Of a stretch of 64,000 nt of DNA, positions 18,867-28,100 are shown piece by piece. The notes beneath the pieces are model-generated. The model searched no databases, was not told the DNA's origin, and worked only from the letters and a program-made list of their open reading frames with translations. This stretch comes from Roseburia sp. AM59-24XD. GTDB taxonomy: Bacteria > Bacillota > Clostridia > Lachnospirales > Lachnospiraceae. Position numbers and translations under genes: made by a program. Every line of letters begins with the position of its first letter. The first letter of the stretch is position 1. Location: contig NZ_QUET01000015.1 in assembly GCF_003478445.1 (NCBI RefSeq), positions 1 through 64,000 on the forward strand, given 5' to 3'.

Positions 18867-19154
18867 CTATATTTCCTGTTCTGCACTATCCTTCGGCCGG
18901 CTCATTTCCTTTGCCGGCGGCTCCGGCTCATCCTTACCTGCCGATCCGCCAAAGCGCCCGCCTCCCAGCAGATGTGCATTAAACCTCTTAACCCGCTTCT
19001 CTCCTACGGCGATATTCATTTTCGGCACCGCCTTGACATAATAGTAGTATTCGTCATCCTCAAACTGAAGATACTCTACTGCCGTATAATTCAGCACAAG
19101 CCGGAAAAACTGAACAATCCATGCCAACACACCGCAGATCACTGTTTCGATCAT
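18867..19154 (-). CDS. Small membrane protein, unknown
   Basis: Not recognised. The 95-residue protein has one N-terminal hydrophobic segment (VICGVLAWIVQFFRLVLNY), a tyrosine-rich stretch (DDEYYYYVKAVPKMNIAVGE), a basic and glycine-rich segment (HLLGGGRFGGSAG), and an acidic Pro-rich tail. Its start overlaps the preceding gene's stop in TGATG, which implies translational coupling. Stable linkage to cdaA suggests an envelope role, unproven. Confidence 0.65.
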   Translation of the reverse strand: MIETVICGVLAWIVQFFRLVLNYTAVEYLQFEDDEYYYYVKAVPKMNIAVGEKRVKRFNAHLLGGGRFGGSAGKDEPEPPAKEMSRPKDSAEQEI

Positions 19155-19882
19155 CAGGGCAGAACATGAACTTCAATATTAAACGGAAAACTGACTGCGA
19201 GGAACAGAAGAATATTGACGATCACACCGACAACGATCGCCGTCTCATAAACATAATGAAACTCCTGACTGCAGATCATATTGACAACTACCATCACGAT
19301 TGCAAACACCGCAATGGTCAGATACATCTCCTGATTCGTAAAGATCATCTGAAAGGTCTGGTTAAACAGCACCATGCTGTCCTCCGTTGCAGTTCCGATC
19401 ACCGTGGTAATACACTTCAGTGCATAGTAGCATATAACCCCGCAGCTCATCGGGATCACTGCCACCGGTGCACCGATCAGTCCCAGAAGGATCGGCATCA
19501 GATAAGGAAGACGCAGACCATACATGATCGGAACTGCCAGGATCACATAGCCATGCTCCGGCAGAAAACGCAGATACACCAGATATGCCGTCAAAAGCAC
19601 AAGAAGTGTCACTAACGCCAGCGAAACAGATACATAATACACATGAAATACAATATATGCCGCCGCCAGAAATAAAAGCACCGAAATCGGAAGAACCGTA
19701 TTGACAACCGAAAATGCCAGCACCACATACCAGGAGTTCAGTGCCGGATTATAACCGATCAGCTGATTAATCGAAAAAAACGTCAGAAAAGAAAGTAGAA
19801 AACGAAAAACTGCATTTACAATACGGGCATGATTCTGGTAAAACCGGATCAATCGTTCCCTGATCTCCAATAAATGCGTCAT
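19154..19882 (-). CDS. Polytopic membrane protein, unknown
   Basis: Not recognised. The 242 residues form about six hydrophobic segments, beginning after a basic N-terminus (IRERLIRFYQNHARIVNAVF) and including PALNSWYVVLAFSVVNTVLP and YLMPILLGLIGAPVAVIPM. There are no obvious catalytic or transport motifs. It overlaps both neighbours (ATGA at its start, TGATG at its stop), so it is tightly coupled in the operon leading to cdaA. It may be a Lachnospiraceae envelope component. Confidence 0.7.
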   Translation of the reverse strand: MTHLLEIRERLIRFYQNHARIVNAVFRFLLSFLTFFSINQLIGYNPALNSWYVVLAFSVVNTVLPISVLLFLAAAYIVFHVYYVSVSLALVTLLVLLTAYLVYLRFLPEHGYVILAVPIMYGLRLPYLMPILLGLIGAPVAVIPMSCGVICYYALKCITTVIGTATEDSMVLFNQTFQMIFTNQEMYLTIAVFAIVMVVVNMICSQEFHYVYETAIVVGVIVNILLFLAVSFPFNIEVHVLP

Positions 19883-20298
19883 TCGTTTCCTACCTCCCTG
19901 CTCTGTTCATAAAATAATTCCATTTTCTTAAGCTCTGTCAGATAAGCTCTGCGTTTGCTCTGGATCCGGTGATACTTTGCCGAAGAAATAAGTACCGTAA
20001 AAAAAGCACATCCCAGCAAAATAAGTACATAGACCGCAAGCGCTCCAATCGCAAGACTGCCAATATCAGGAAGTCTGACCTTTGAGAAAATATATTCAAA
20101 ATGGTACAGTGCCACCAGAAGAAGCACCAGTACATAAGCCACCGAATAACTCCAAAGTGTCACCAGCAGATGAGAACGAATATAGTCGATCCGGTAATAA
20201 CCGGCTTCCTTCAGCTCCGTGTGCAGCGGTTCCTGCTCATATCTTGCCAAATTTACCATAATGCGAAGCTTTTCCTCGTTTACCATATGAATCCCCAT
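19879..20298 (-). CDS. Two-TM membrane protein, unknown
   Basis: Not recognised. The 139-residue protein has a cytoplasmic N-terminal part (LRIMVNLARYEQEPLHTELK), two transmembrane segments (about 48-68 and 83-108), and a basic C-terminus (YHRIQSKRRAYLTELKKMEL) that may form a helix. It is first gene of the six-gene cdaA operon and has a strong promoter. Start 20298 or 20286 are both possible. Confidence 0.65.
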   Translation of the reverse strand: MGIHMVNEEKLRIMVNLARYEQEPLHTELKEAGYYRIDYIRSHLLVTLWSYSVAYVLVLLLVALYHFEYIFSKVRLPDIGSLAIGALAVYVLILLGCAFFTVLISSAKYHRIQSKRRAYLTELKKMELFYEQSREVGNE

Positions 20299-20341
20299 TT
20301 CCCATCATAATTGCGTACTTCAGAGACTTTAACCATGTTTC

Positions 20342-20370
20342 ATCATAACATGTAGACTGCCCGATTTCAA
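20342..20370 (-). promoter_or_regulatory. Promoter of the membrane protein-cdaA-ybbR operon
   Basis: Minus-strand -35 TTGAAA (20365-20370), 17-base spacer, -10 TATGAT (20342-20347). Confidence 0.75.
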
Positions 20371-20396
20371 CTCCTTCTTCACACAATTTAGAGAAA

Positions 20397-20448
20397 AATA
20401 AGACTTGAACCGGGAGCAGCAATCACTCCCGGTCCAGGTCTTATTGAA
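20397..20448 (-). terminator. Terminator after the HTH-like gene
   Basis: Long hairpin with arms AATAAGAC and GTCTTATT around an inner CCGGGAG/CTCCCGG stem, followed on the minus strand by five T. It ends the kinase/HTH-like unit. Confidence 0.85.
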
Positions 20449-20539
20449 TGTATTCATATGCGTTTTTGTATGCCGTGAATTCTTCGAAAACAGGTATGTT
20501 CAAAGCCGCACCCCTGTAGATTCATTATACACGTAATTC

Positions 20540-21955
20540 CTATTTTGTCAGTTTCAGCTCCAGAAGCTCCGCATAGCCAAACATATCCTCCGCCTGATAG
20601 CAGGCACAGAGAACGGCATCAAGCTCGTATGCTTCGTTCAGCCGGCTCATGTTGCAGGCTGCCAGTGTGGAGTCCGCCAGTGTCCGAAACAGCTCCAGGG
20701 CATCCTTCTGACAATATGAGGACATATCCTGCCCGATCTCCTCCAGATAACGGTGCTGCGCCACATAAAGGATCAGAGGAAGAATATCCTGTCTCTGAAT
20801 CTGCAGACAACGGCGCTTATTCTCCTTCCGGTAGGATGCGATCCATTCCTTTGCCTCTCCCACCGTTGCATTCCTGTTCATTCCGCGCCCATACTCCTGC
20901 GAAAGCTTTAAGATCCATACCGGACATTCGCTCTCCTCATCCATGTTCTCCAGCTCAAGCTCCGCCTGTCTTGTCTGAAAGAATCTTTCCTTATGCAGCG
21001 GAACGTTAAGCAGATCCGAAAGATGCTTCTCCGTCATGCTGTTGACCGACTGACAATCCGACGTACTCTCCTTATCATCCTTCTTGGGCTGAAACACCTC
21101 CGATAACAGTCTTGCATTTGATTCCTTCTCAGTATATGCCAACGAACAAAGCTCCGTAATGCTTGCCTTTAATCCATCCGAAATCGTTTTCTTTCTGCCC
21201 TTGGACTGCGCATTTACATACTTACGGATGTTTCTGCGGTAATTGCGCGGATCATATAGGCGATGCTGGCACCACACAGAGTAATCCGTCTCCGACAAAA
21301 GACGTTCTAACTCCTCCTGTGCATCCTTCTTGGCATACTGCAGGATCAGTTTTTTGTATTTGCGGAAATAATCTAAGGTTGTCTTACTGTAGCCCTTGAA
21401 GCTGGATGCATTCTCCATCATCCACTCCAGAAATTCCTGCCACTCCAGTGTCTTTCGTACCTGAAACTCGCCCATCAGCGTCTGTGTTCCACAGGTCTGT
21501 GCAAAGCTCATCACATGGGTCAGCCGCTGTTCAAAGTCAAGGATCATCTGCTGGCACTGCTCGTAGCTTTTGTGATTCTCCAGACCGTATACCAGGATCA
21601 CCTCCCGGTAATCATTGACCTGAAATGCCGGCTCATGAATCCCATAGATCAGATATTCCTGACAGTCCGCCACGCTCAGTCCCATCGCCAGACAGATCCG
21701 GTAAACCTGTTCCCTGTCCGGAACAGCACTGCCGCCGATTCCAAACCACTTGCGGATCGTCGGAAGCGTTGCAAAGGCTTCCTTTCCCGTCTGCTCCCGG
21801 AATCTTTTATATGCTTCCCTGCGCATCGTCTCCGTGATCTCGCCCTCCGGAAGCATTCCCATTTTCTCCATGATAAATTCTGAAAAATCCCGGAAATGCG
21901 CCTCCTGCTTGATGTTCATCAATGCCATGGTAAAAGTTTTTCTATGTGTTCCCAT
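20540..21955 (-). CDS. HTH-like helical protein paired with a Ser/Thr kinase
   Basis: Not recognised as a named family. The 471-residue protein begins with an XRE-like helical region: TLPTIRKWFGIGG and REQVYRICLAMGLSVADCQEY (about 65-110) read like a helix-turn-helix. The rest is mostly alpha-helical and hydrophilic, with a charged centre (FQPKKDDKESTSD) and a helical, possibly repeat-like C-terminus. It follows the PASTA kinase gene by 25 bases with AGGGAG before ATG 21955, so the two are cotranscribed. I infer a kinase substrate or effector, perhaps a transcription factor. Confidence 0.6.
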   Translation of the reverse strand: MGTHRKTFTMALMNIKQEAHFRDFSEFIMEKMGMLPEGEITETMRREAYKRFREQTGKEAFATLPTIRKWFGIGGSAVPDREQVYRICLAMGLSVADCQEYLIYGIHEPAFQVNDYREVILVYGLENHKSYEQCQQMILDFEQRLTHVMSFAQTCGTQTLMGEFQVRKTLEWQEFLEWMMENASSFKGYSKTTLDYFRKYKKLILQYAKKDAQEELERLLSETDYSVWCQHRLYDPRNYRRNIRKYVNAQSKGRKKTISDGLKASITELCSLAYTEKESNARLLSEVFQPKKDDKESTSDCQSVNSMTEKHLSDLLNVPLHKERFFQTRQAELELENMDEESECPVWILKLSQEYGRGMNRNATVGEAKEWIASYRKENKRRCLQIQRQDILPLILYVAQHRYLEEIGQDMSSYCQKDALELFRTLADSTLAACNMSRLNEAYELDAVLCACYQAEDMFGYAELLELKLTK

Positions 21956-21980
21956 TGTCTCTCTCCCTGTTTTATAATGA

Positions 21981-23678
21981 TCACGGAATCACGCCTACAA
22001 ACTGCCCCGAATCGGATTTCTTCTGTGCCTTTGTCCCTGTCTTTGGTGCTGCCGTAGCCTTCGGCTGCGCTGTTGCCACGATCTGCTGCTTCGGCTTTCT
22101 GGTAATGGTCACAACGATCGTTGTCCCTACCGGAACCTTACTTCCTGCCGTCCTGCTCTGCGAAGCAACAATTCCTTCCGTTCCTTCCCGTTCGACCTCT
22201 TTCCATGTCCAGTGAAGCTTTCTTTCCTTCAGAAGGGTGCGCGCACGCTCTTTGCTCACGCCGGTCAGCTTTGGAACTTCTGTTTTTCTTTTGCCTTTGC
22301 TGATCGTCAGCACAATTTTGGAATAGGTTTCCCCGCGGTATCTTGTCTTTGCCGGAATACTCTGCGTTACGATCCTGCCCTTTTTGATCCGGCTGCTGTA
22401 CCTGTACTTCCACTGCACGGAAAGCTCCGTATCCTGCCCGGCTAGTGCTTTTAATGCTTCCTTTTTCGTCATGCTCTTGAAGCTGATCATCTGGTATTCC
22501 TGCACATCTGCCGCATATGGCGTCGTGGTCACCTCTGCAAGTGCTGTCTGCTGCGGCGCTTCTGTCTGTATCGCATCCTTCTTCGCCTGACTGTGCTTAT
22601 GAAGTCCATACACCGCCCCCGTTCCAAGCAATGCCACACAGCAGACCACCGCTGCCGCTCCCGCAAGCCACGCCCCGAGATGCTTCTTATCCCTTCCCTG
22701 CTGATAAAGTCCCTGATACAGCTCATCCATCGTCTGGTAACGGTGATGAAAATCCACCGTCATTCCCTTCATAAACGCTCTCTTCTGCTGCATCGGCAGA
22801 TCAACGTCCGTCATCTCCGTCAACGATGGCATATCATCCTCCAGCACACGCTGGATCGATTCGTCCGGAGCCTTGCCGGTCAGTGCATAATATGCCGTGG
22901 CACAAAGTGCGTACACATCGGTCCACGCACCCTGCTGCCCTCTCGTCCGATACTGCTCCTCCGGCGAAAAGCCACGCTTAAACACAACCGTCATACTGCG
23001 CGTCATATTGATATTTTCTTTTCTTGCGGCACCAAAGTCGATCAGCACAAGCTTCTCATCACGGGTCAGCAGCATATTATCCGGGCTGATATCCCGGTGT
23101 AAAACTCCGGTCTGATGTACCTTTGCCAGAGACTGAATCACCGGCTCCAGCATCCGCAAAAACTTCTCTCCCTCGATCGGACCGTTCTTTTCCACATATT
23201 CCTTTACACTGATGCCATCCACATACCCCATCACGATATAAGCAGTATTATTGGCATAGAAAAAGTCCCTCACCGATACGATTCCGTCCAGATCATAATA
23301 GGCGGACAGACTTTTCGCCTCTCCCAGATATTTCTTTAAGCTTTCCTGATACTTCTGGCTTTCCCTTTTCTCATATATGTATACATTGGTATCCTCGTCC
23401 TCCTCGCTGATATGGCGGCTGACAAGACTTGCCGGAAAATATTCCTTGATCGCTACCACCGTATCCAGAAGACAGTCCCATGCTATATAACTGATTCCAA
23501 AGCTGCCCTCCCCGAGCACCCTGCCGAGAACATACCGGTCACGCAGACACATACCGGGGCGCAGACAACGCGGTATCGGCCGGTATTTATCCTGCTGCAG
23601 CCCGCAATAAGCACAGCGTCCCTCTGCTGTCAGCGGCTTCATACATCCAACACACCGTTCTCTTCCATTTACTTTCAT
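21981..23678 (-). CDS. Membrane Ser/Thr protein kinase with zinc ribbon and PASTA repeats
   Basis: Hanks-type kinase, PrkC-like. The 565-residue protein starts with a zinc-ribbon (CVGCMKP and CAYCG, residues about 9-27), then the kinase domain (about 45-300): GEGSFGISY glycine loop, VAIKEYF lysine, catalytic LHRDISPDNMLL and DFGAARKE. One transmembrane segment lies near 345-370. The outside part has two PASTA-like repeats (SMTKKEALKALAG and VPKLTGVSKERARTLL) and a Thr/Ala/Lys-rich tail. PASTA domains bind muropeptides in known kinases. No phosphatase partner gene is adjacent; the HTH-like gene follows. Confidence 0.9.
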   Translation of the reverse strand: MKVNGRERCVGCMKPLTAEGRCAYCGLQQDKYRPIPRCLRPGMCLRDRYVLGRVLGEGSFGISYIAWDCLLDTVVAIKEYFPASLVSRHISEEDEDTNVYIYEKRESQKYQESLKKYLGEAKSLSAYYDLDGIVSVRDFFYANNTAYIVMGYVDGISVKEYVEKNGPIEGEKFLRMLEPVIQSLAKVHQTGVLHRDISPDNMLLTRDEKLVLIDFGAARKENINMTRSMTVVFKRGFSPEEQYRTRGQQGAWTDVYALCATAYYALTGKAPDESIQRVLEDDMPSLTEMTDVDLPMQQKRAFMKGMTVDFHHRYQTMDELYQGLYQQGRDKKHLGAWLAGAAAVVCCVALLGTGAVYGLHKHSQAKKDAIQTEAPQQTALAEVTTTPYAADVQEYQMISFKSMTKKEALKALAGQDTELSVQWKYRYSSRIKKGRIVTQSIPAKTRYRGETYSKIVLTISKGKRKTEVPKLTGVSKERARTLLKERKLHWTWKEVEREGTEGIVASQSRTAGSKVPVGTTIVVTITRKPKQQIVATAQPKATAAPKTGTKAQKKSDSGQFVGVIP

Positions 23679-23985
23679 ATTTCACCAACTTTTATCTTCT
23701 TGTTCTTATGTAATGTTTTATAATGTCATACTTCATTGATTATAAAACATTTGCGGAACGAAAATCTTTCCGTTTTTTTCATTATTATGATCGTACCTTC
23801 GTCATTTCCAGTTTATCATAGTCCCCAAAGAAAAAACAGACCCCCGCTGTCGCAGGAGTCTGTCTTCCGGTAAAACATGAGATTATCCGTCAATTGTATA
23901 TATTTCATTAATATCAAGACAAAAAATTCTGTGCTGCTAAATGAGACAACGGATTGCTTCATTGCTATCTGTTTTGCCCCTTATA
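23679..23985. other. Intergenic region between the kinase gene and trpS
   Basis: No gene. It holds the trpS terminator (listed separately) and AT-rich DNA upstream of the kinase with two TATAAT-like -10 strings near 23715 and 23738 but no convincing -35. Confidence 0.5.
23832..23863 (-). terminator. Terminator after trpS
   Basis: Arms ACAGAC/GTCTGT extended by GC pairs with a four-base loop, followed on the minus strand by six T, about 120 bases past trpS. Confidence 0.8.
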
Positions 23986-25047
23986 TTACTTCAGCAGGTT
24001 ATCATCAACAAAGTAGTCAATACGCATTGCATGACGCACATCAGCCAGTGTCTGTGCAGCTACAGCCTCTGCCTTTCTGCTGCCCTCCCTAAGGATATCA
24101 TAAACATCCGGCAGACGTTTCTCCCACATCTGACGACGCTCACGGATCGGTGCCAGCTCCGTCTGCATCACGTTGTTCAGGAACTTCTTCACCTTGACAT
24201 CGCCGAGCCCACCGCGGGAATAATGCTCCTTCAACTCATCAAGACTGCTGTAGTCCGGCAGAAATTCCTCAAAATATTCCGGTTTACAGAACGCATCCAG
24301 ATAAGTAAATACTGTGTTGCCCTCAATCTGTCCCGGATCCTCTACGCGGATATGGTTCGGATCGGTATACATAGACATGACCTTCTTCCGGATCTCCTCC
24401 GGCTCCTCAGACAGATAAATGCAGTTGCCGAGCGATTTACTCATCTTCGCCTTTCCATCGATACCCGGAAGACGTAAGCATGCGGAATTGTCCGGAAGCA
24501 CGATCTTCGGATCCGTCAGTGTCTCGCCGTACACGGAATTAAACTTATGTACGATTTCCTTACACTGCTCCACCATCGGCATCTGATCCTCACCTGCCGG
24601 AACGACTGTTGCGCGGAATGCCGTGATATCTGCCGCCTGGCTGATCGGGTAACAGAAGAAACCGACCGGGATACTTGCCTCGAAATTACGCATCTTAATC
24701 TCAGCCTTTACCGTAGGGTTTCTCTGAACTCTGGATACAGTCACCAGATTCATGTAATAAAAGGATAACTCTGTCAGCTCCGGTACCATGGACTGAATAA
24801 AAATCGTAGACTTCTCCGGATCAAGTCCGCATGCCAGATAATCCAGTGCTACCTGCATGATATTGTTGCGAACCTTCTCCGGATGCTCTGCATTGTCAGT
24901 AAGTGCCTGCGCATCCGCGATCATAATATAAATCTCATCAAAGTCTCCTGAATTCTGCAGTCTCACACGCTCCTTCAGGGAACCTACATAATGTCCTACA
25001 TGAAGACGTCCGGTCGGACGGTCTCCGGTCAAAATAACCTGTTTCAT
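23986..25047 (-). CDS. trpS: Tryptophanyl-tRNA synthetase
   Basis: Class I aminoacyl-tRNA synthetase that charges tRNA-Trp. The 353-residue protein has the HIGH-type motif TGRLHVGHYVGSL near the N-terminus and the KMSKS motif in GKAKMSKSLGN. ATG at 25047 is preferred over an upstream in-frame ATG because GGAGGAG lies just before it. The gene has a consensus promoter and a leader of about 95 bases, in which I see no T-box. Confidence 0.97.
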   Translation of the reverse strand: MKQVILTGDRPTGRLHVGHYVGSLKERVRLQNSGDFDEIYIMIADAQALTDNAEHPEKVRNNIMQVALDYLACGLDPEKSTIFIQSMVPELTELSFYYMNLVTVSRVQRNPTVKAEIKMRNFEASIPVGFFCYPISQAADITAFRATVVPAGEDQMPMVEQCKEIVHKFNSVYGETLTDPKIVLPDNSACLRLPGIDGKAKMSKSLGNCIYLSEEPEEIRKKVMSMYTDPNHIRVEDPGQIEGNTVFTYLDAFCKPEYFEEFLPDYSSLDELKEHYSRGGLGDVKVKKFLNNVMQTELAPIRERRQMWEKRLPDVYDILREGSRKAEAVAAQTLADVRHAMRIDYFVDDNLLK

Positions 25048-25147
25048 TTTATCTAGTCTCCTCCATTCCAAAGCACCTTCCGGTCATCCAAACACCTCCG
25101 GCTGCCGTATGTCCGTTTCCTCTTATTCAAGTCTGTGCTTTCCTTTC

Positions 25148-25176
25148 ATTATATATGGAAATGAAGGCTGTGTCAA
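25148..25176 (-). promoter_or_regulatory. Consensus sigma-A promoter of trpS
   Basis: Minus-strand TTGACA (25171-25176), 17-base spacer, TATAAT (25148-25153): both hexamers perfect. It begins immediately past the stop of the GH59-like gene, which therefore shows no terminator of its own. Confidence 0.9.
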
Positions 25177-25182
25177 AAAAGA

Positions 25183-28100
25183 CTAGAATAAAATTTTCAT
25201 GGTCTTCTTTTTAAAACCTGTTTTGGCGGTAATGAGCTTCCTGTATGCCTTGCGACAAGCGGACGGACAGGAAATCACTGCCTTTTTCTGTATTCCGGCA
25301 AATGCATTTTTCCCGATGAACGTAAGCTTTTTCGATTTGATCTGCAGCTTTTTCAACTTGCCACAGCCGGCGAATGCCTTCTTGTCAATCGCAGTCACCC
25401 GGTAAACAACAGCCTTTCCTGTGCGTTTGTCCTTTACGGATGCCGGAATCACAAAGGCTTTGACATTTTTCTTCTGCAGACCCACGAATGCAGCAGTCTT
25501 TTTCTTCGCACTGATGATCCGGTATGTTGCATTGCCTGAGGTAAAATACTGATCCTGTGGTGCCTGTGTCTGCGCAATCTGCCCGGTGCCGTCCGGTGTT
25601 CCCGATACGACAGGAGTTGCATACGGCTGTCCACTTGTTGTCGGTGTCTTGACCGGTGACGGTGCTGTCTCCTGCGGTGCCGGCGTTACCGGTGCCGGTG
25701 TTACCGGTGACGGTGTCGTATAAACGATCGGTGGCACCGTTGGCACCGGCGTTGTCAGAGCATCCGGTATCAGTGCCTCCTCCGGACCCTCCGGCGTTGG
25801 TGTCTGTGTCGGAATAACCGTCGGATCGTTATTTCTCTTATCCTTCCAGTTTTCTGTCAATGTATTTTCATCACTGATTTCACAGACATCTCCAAGTACA
25901 CCGACCATATCCACAAAGAATTTTCCCTCCTTCAGGGCGATCGTGACGGTATGCTTCTTATATTCCAGCCCGGAAACAGAACAACTCATATTCATGTTGT
26001 CTGCCTTCTGAAGCTTTCTCTCCTCCGGCTGTCCGCCATCCACAGAGACAAGTACAGTACCCGCCTCACTTGTTTTTGCTAACACCTCCATCCCGGTTCC
26101 TGTGAAGCTGTATGTGAGTGAAGCTCCCGCCTCACTTGTCTCGGACATGCTTCTCTGGTATACATACATGCCCTTTCCATTTGCATGACTCCATGTTCCC
26201 TGATAAACAAGCTTTGTATTTTTCTCCGGTGTCAGATCATAGGTCTCCATGTTATCCAAAAGCTCTGTATAATACGGAACATATCCTTTGATCTTCATCA
26301 CACGCAGATTATCAAACTCTGTATGCGTATAGGAAGAACCAAGACCAATCCTTCCTGAGGTGATCGGATTTTCATCGGTATATTCTGCCACCGGACAATT
26401 ATTGATATAAGCGGTGATCGTTGCTCCTGCACCCTTCAGTTTTAAATTGTTCCATACAAAGGCGCCCTTCTTAAAGCTCTCCTGATCCGAAGCCGTTCCG
26501 GAAAGCACCACCTTATCCTTTCTGTAAAGCTTCCATGCTCCCGATGCACTGACACGGAAGGTGTAGCCCGAGCTATCCTCCAGTTTCTGAGAGCCTCCTG
26601 TCTGACGGATCGCCACGGATCCATATGCTTTGCTCACATTATTTTCAAACAGAACATCTACCGATGCAGTATAGTTACACCAGCGGAAATCACCGAGCAG
26701 GGTAACTGCATCTCCGTCATTCCAGCTGTGTCCCACACCATTCTCCGTTTGGTCAAGCTGCTGGCGGAGCACCCGGTTTCCGTCCACTGTTTTGTATGCC
26801 TCAAAGGCACCGTTGAGTGTATGCGTATAACGTGCCATCGCACCGGAATCGCCACCGCGAGAGCTGATATAATCCTCTGTTTCCTGACTGACTGCGCCAT
26901 GTGTGGCAATGACAGCAACACGCTTGCCGGTATACTCAAAATCATCCGCATATAAAATACCATTTGAGGTGTCCTGCGCATCTCCTGTTTCATCGGTATC
27001 AAGAACCGTTCTTTCTCCCTCAACCGGAAGTGCTTTTGTGTGTTCCTCATCGTCATCCACATCAAGCGTCGTGACTGTCACAACTGAAAACGGTTTTACC
27101 TTTACCACATAAGAGCCGTCCTCTCCCGCTGAAACGCTTCCTGTACATTTCATATAATTTTCATTAAATCTTCCATCATCAGCAGCCCTTGTTTCCCATA
27201 CAGCAAGCTTCTGATTGTCAGAAAGCTTCATGTTCTTCACATTGATCTGATAAGACATCGGATACTCACTGTCATTGACGACCACTGAAGAAAATGCATC
27301 CTTTGACGGTGCTGCGAGTGTCATATAGTTTTCGCCGCCGCGTCTTCCATCCACCGGATTCGTTCCGGATGCCGTCGAATTGCTCGCCTCAGGAATCGCA
27401 CGCCAGATTCCCGCTGTATTATCCTCATTTTCCCAGCCTGTCACAGCAAACTTGCTCAGATGTGCCAGAACAAGCAGACCTGCATCATAATGGATCCAGC
27501 CGGACCATGGATCTCTCGCACTGACAAGCTCCTTAAAGGAAAACTGTCCTCCCTCATAGAAGGAACCGATCGCCGGCTGATAGACCACATGGGTTCGTCT
27601 TGACTTTACGAAGCCCTTGATAAATGTATTGCCCATCTCCAACGCACTTCCCGTACCGCCAAGTCCTGTTCCCTCGGTCGTTGGATCCTTGACATTGTTA
27701 GACGGACGGAATGCGGAGTTTGAAAACACCGCCTGCGCTTCGCTGTTCCAAACCTCTTTATCAGCACCCTCGGCAAGCCATTTCATGCCGCCGTTTTTAT
27801 CATCGGAGGTGGTATAGTGATAACCGACCACATCCACCGCATGATAGAAGCCGCCGTCTGATTTCATGGAAGCGACAATGTCTGAAGAAATGCTTGTCGC
27901 CTCATCAGACACCACAAGCTTTATCTTCTGAAACAAAGCTCTCTCCTTTGCATCCGGAATTGTCTTTTCATTTTCCGATGCAATCCAACCCGCAAATTTC
28001 TTCGTGTAATCCACATCGGTCTTTTTATTCCAGGCTTCATTCACATTTGGATTGATATAATCCACCATATAACCATACTGACGGTACGCTGCCAGGATCG

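Noticed and set aside
20450..20539. Short ORF of 23 codons between the terminator and the HTH-like gene
   Set aside because: No ribosome binding site and no recognisable sequence.
25048..25147. T-box in the trpS leader
   Set aside because: No GGTACCGCG-like core or terminator is present in the roughly 95-base leader.
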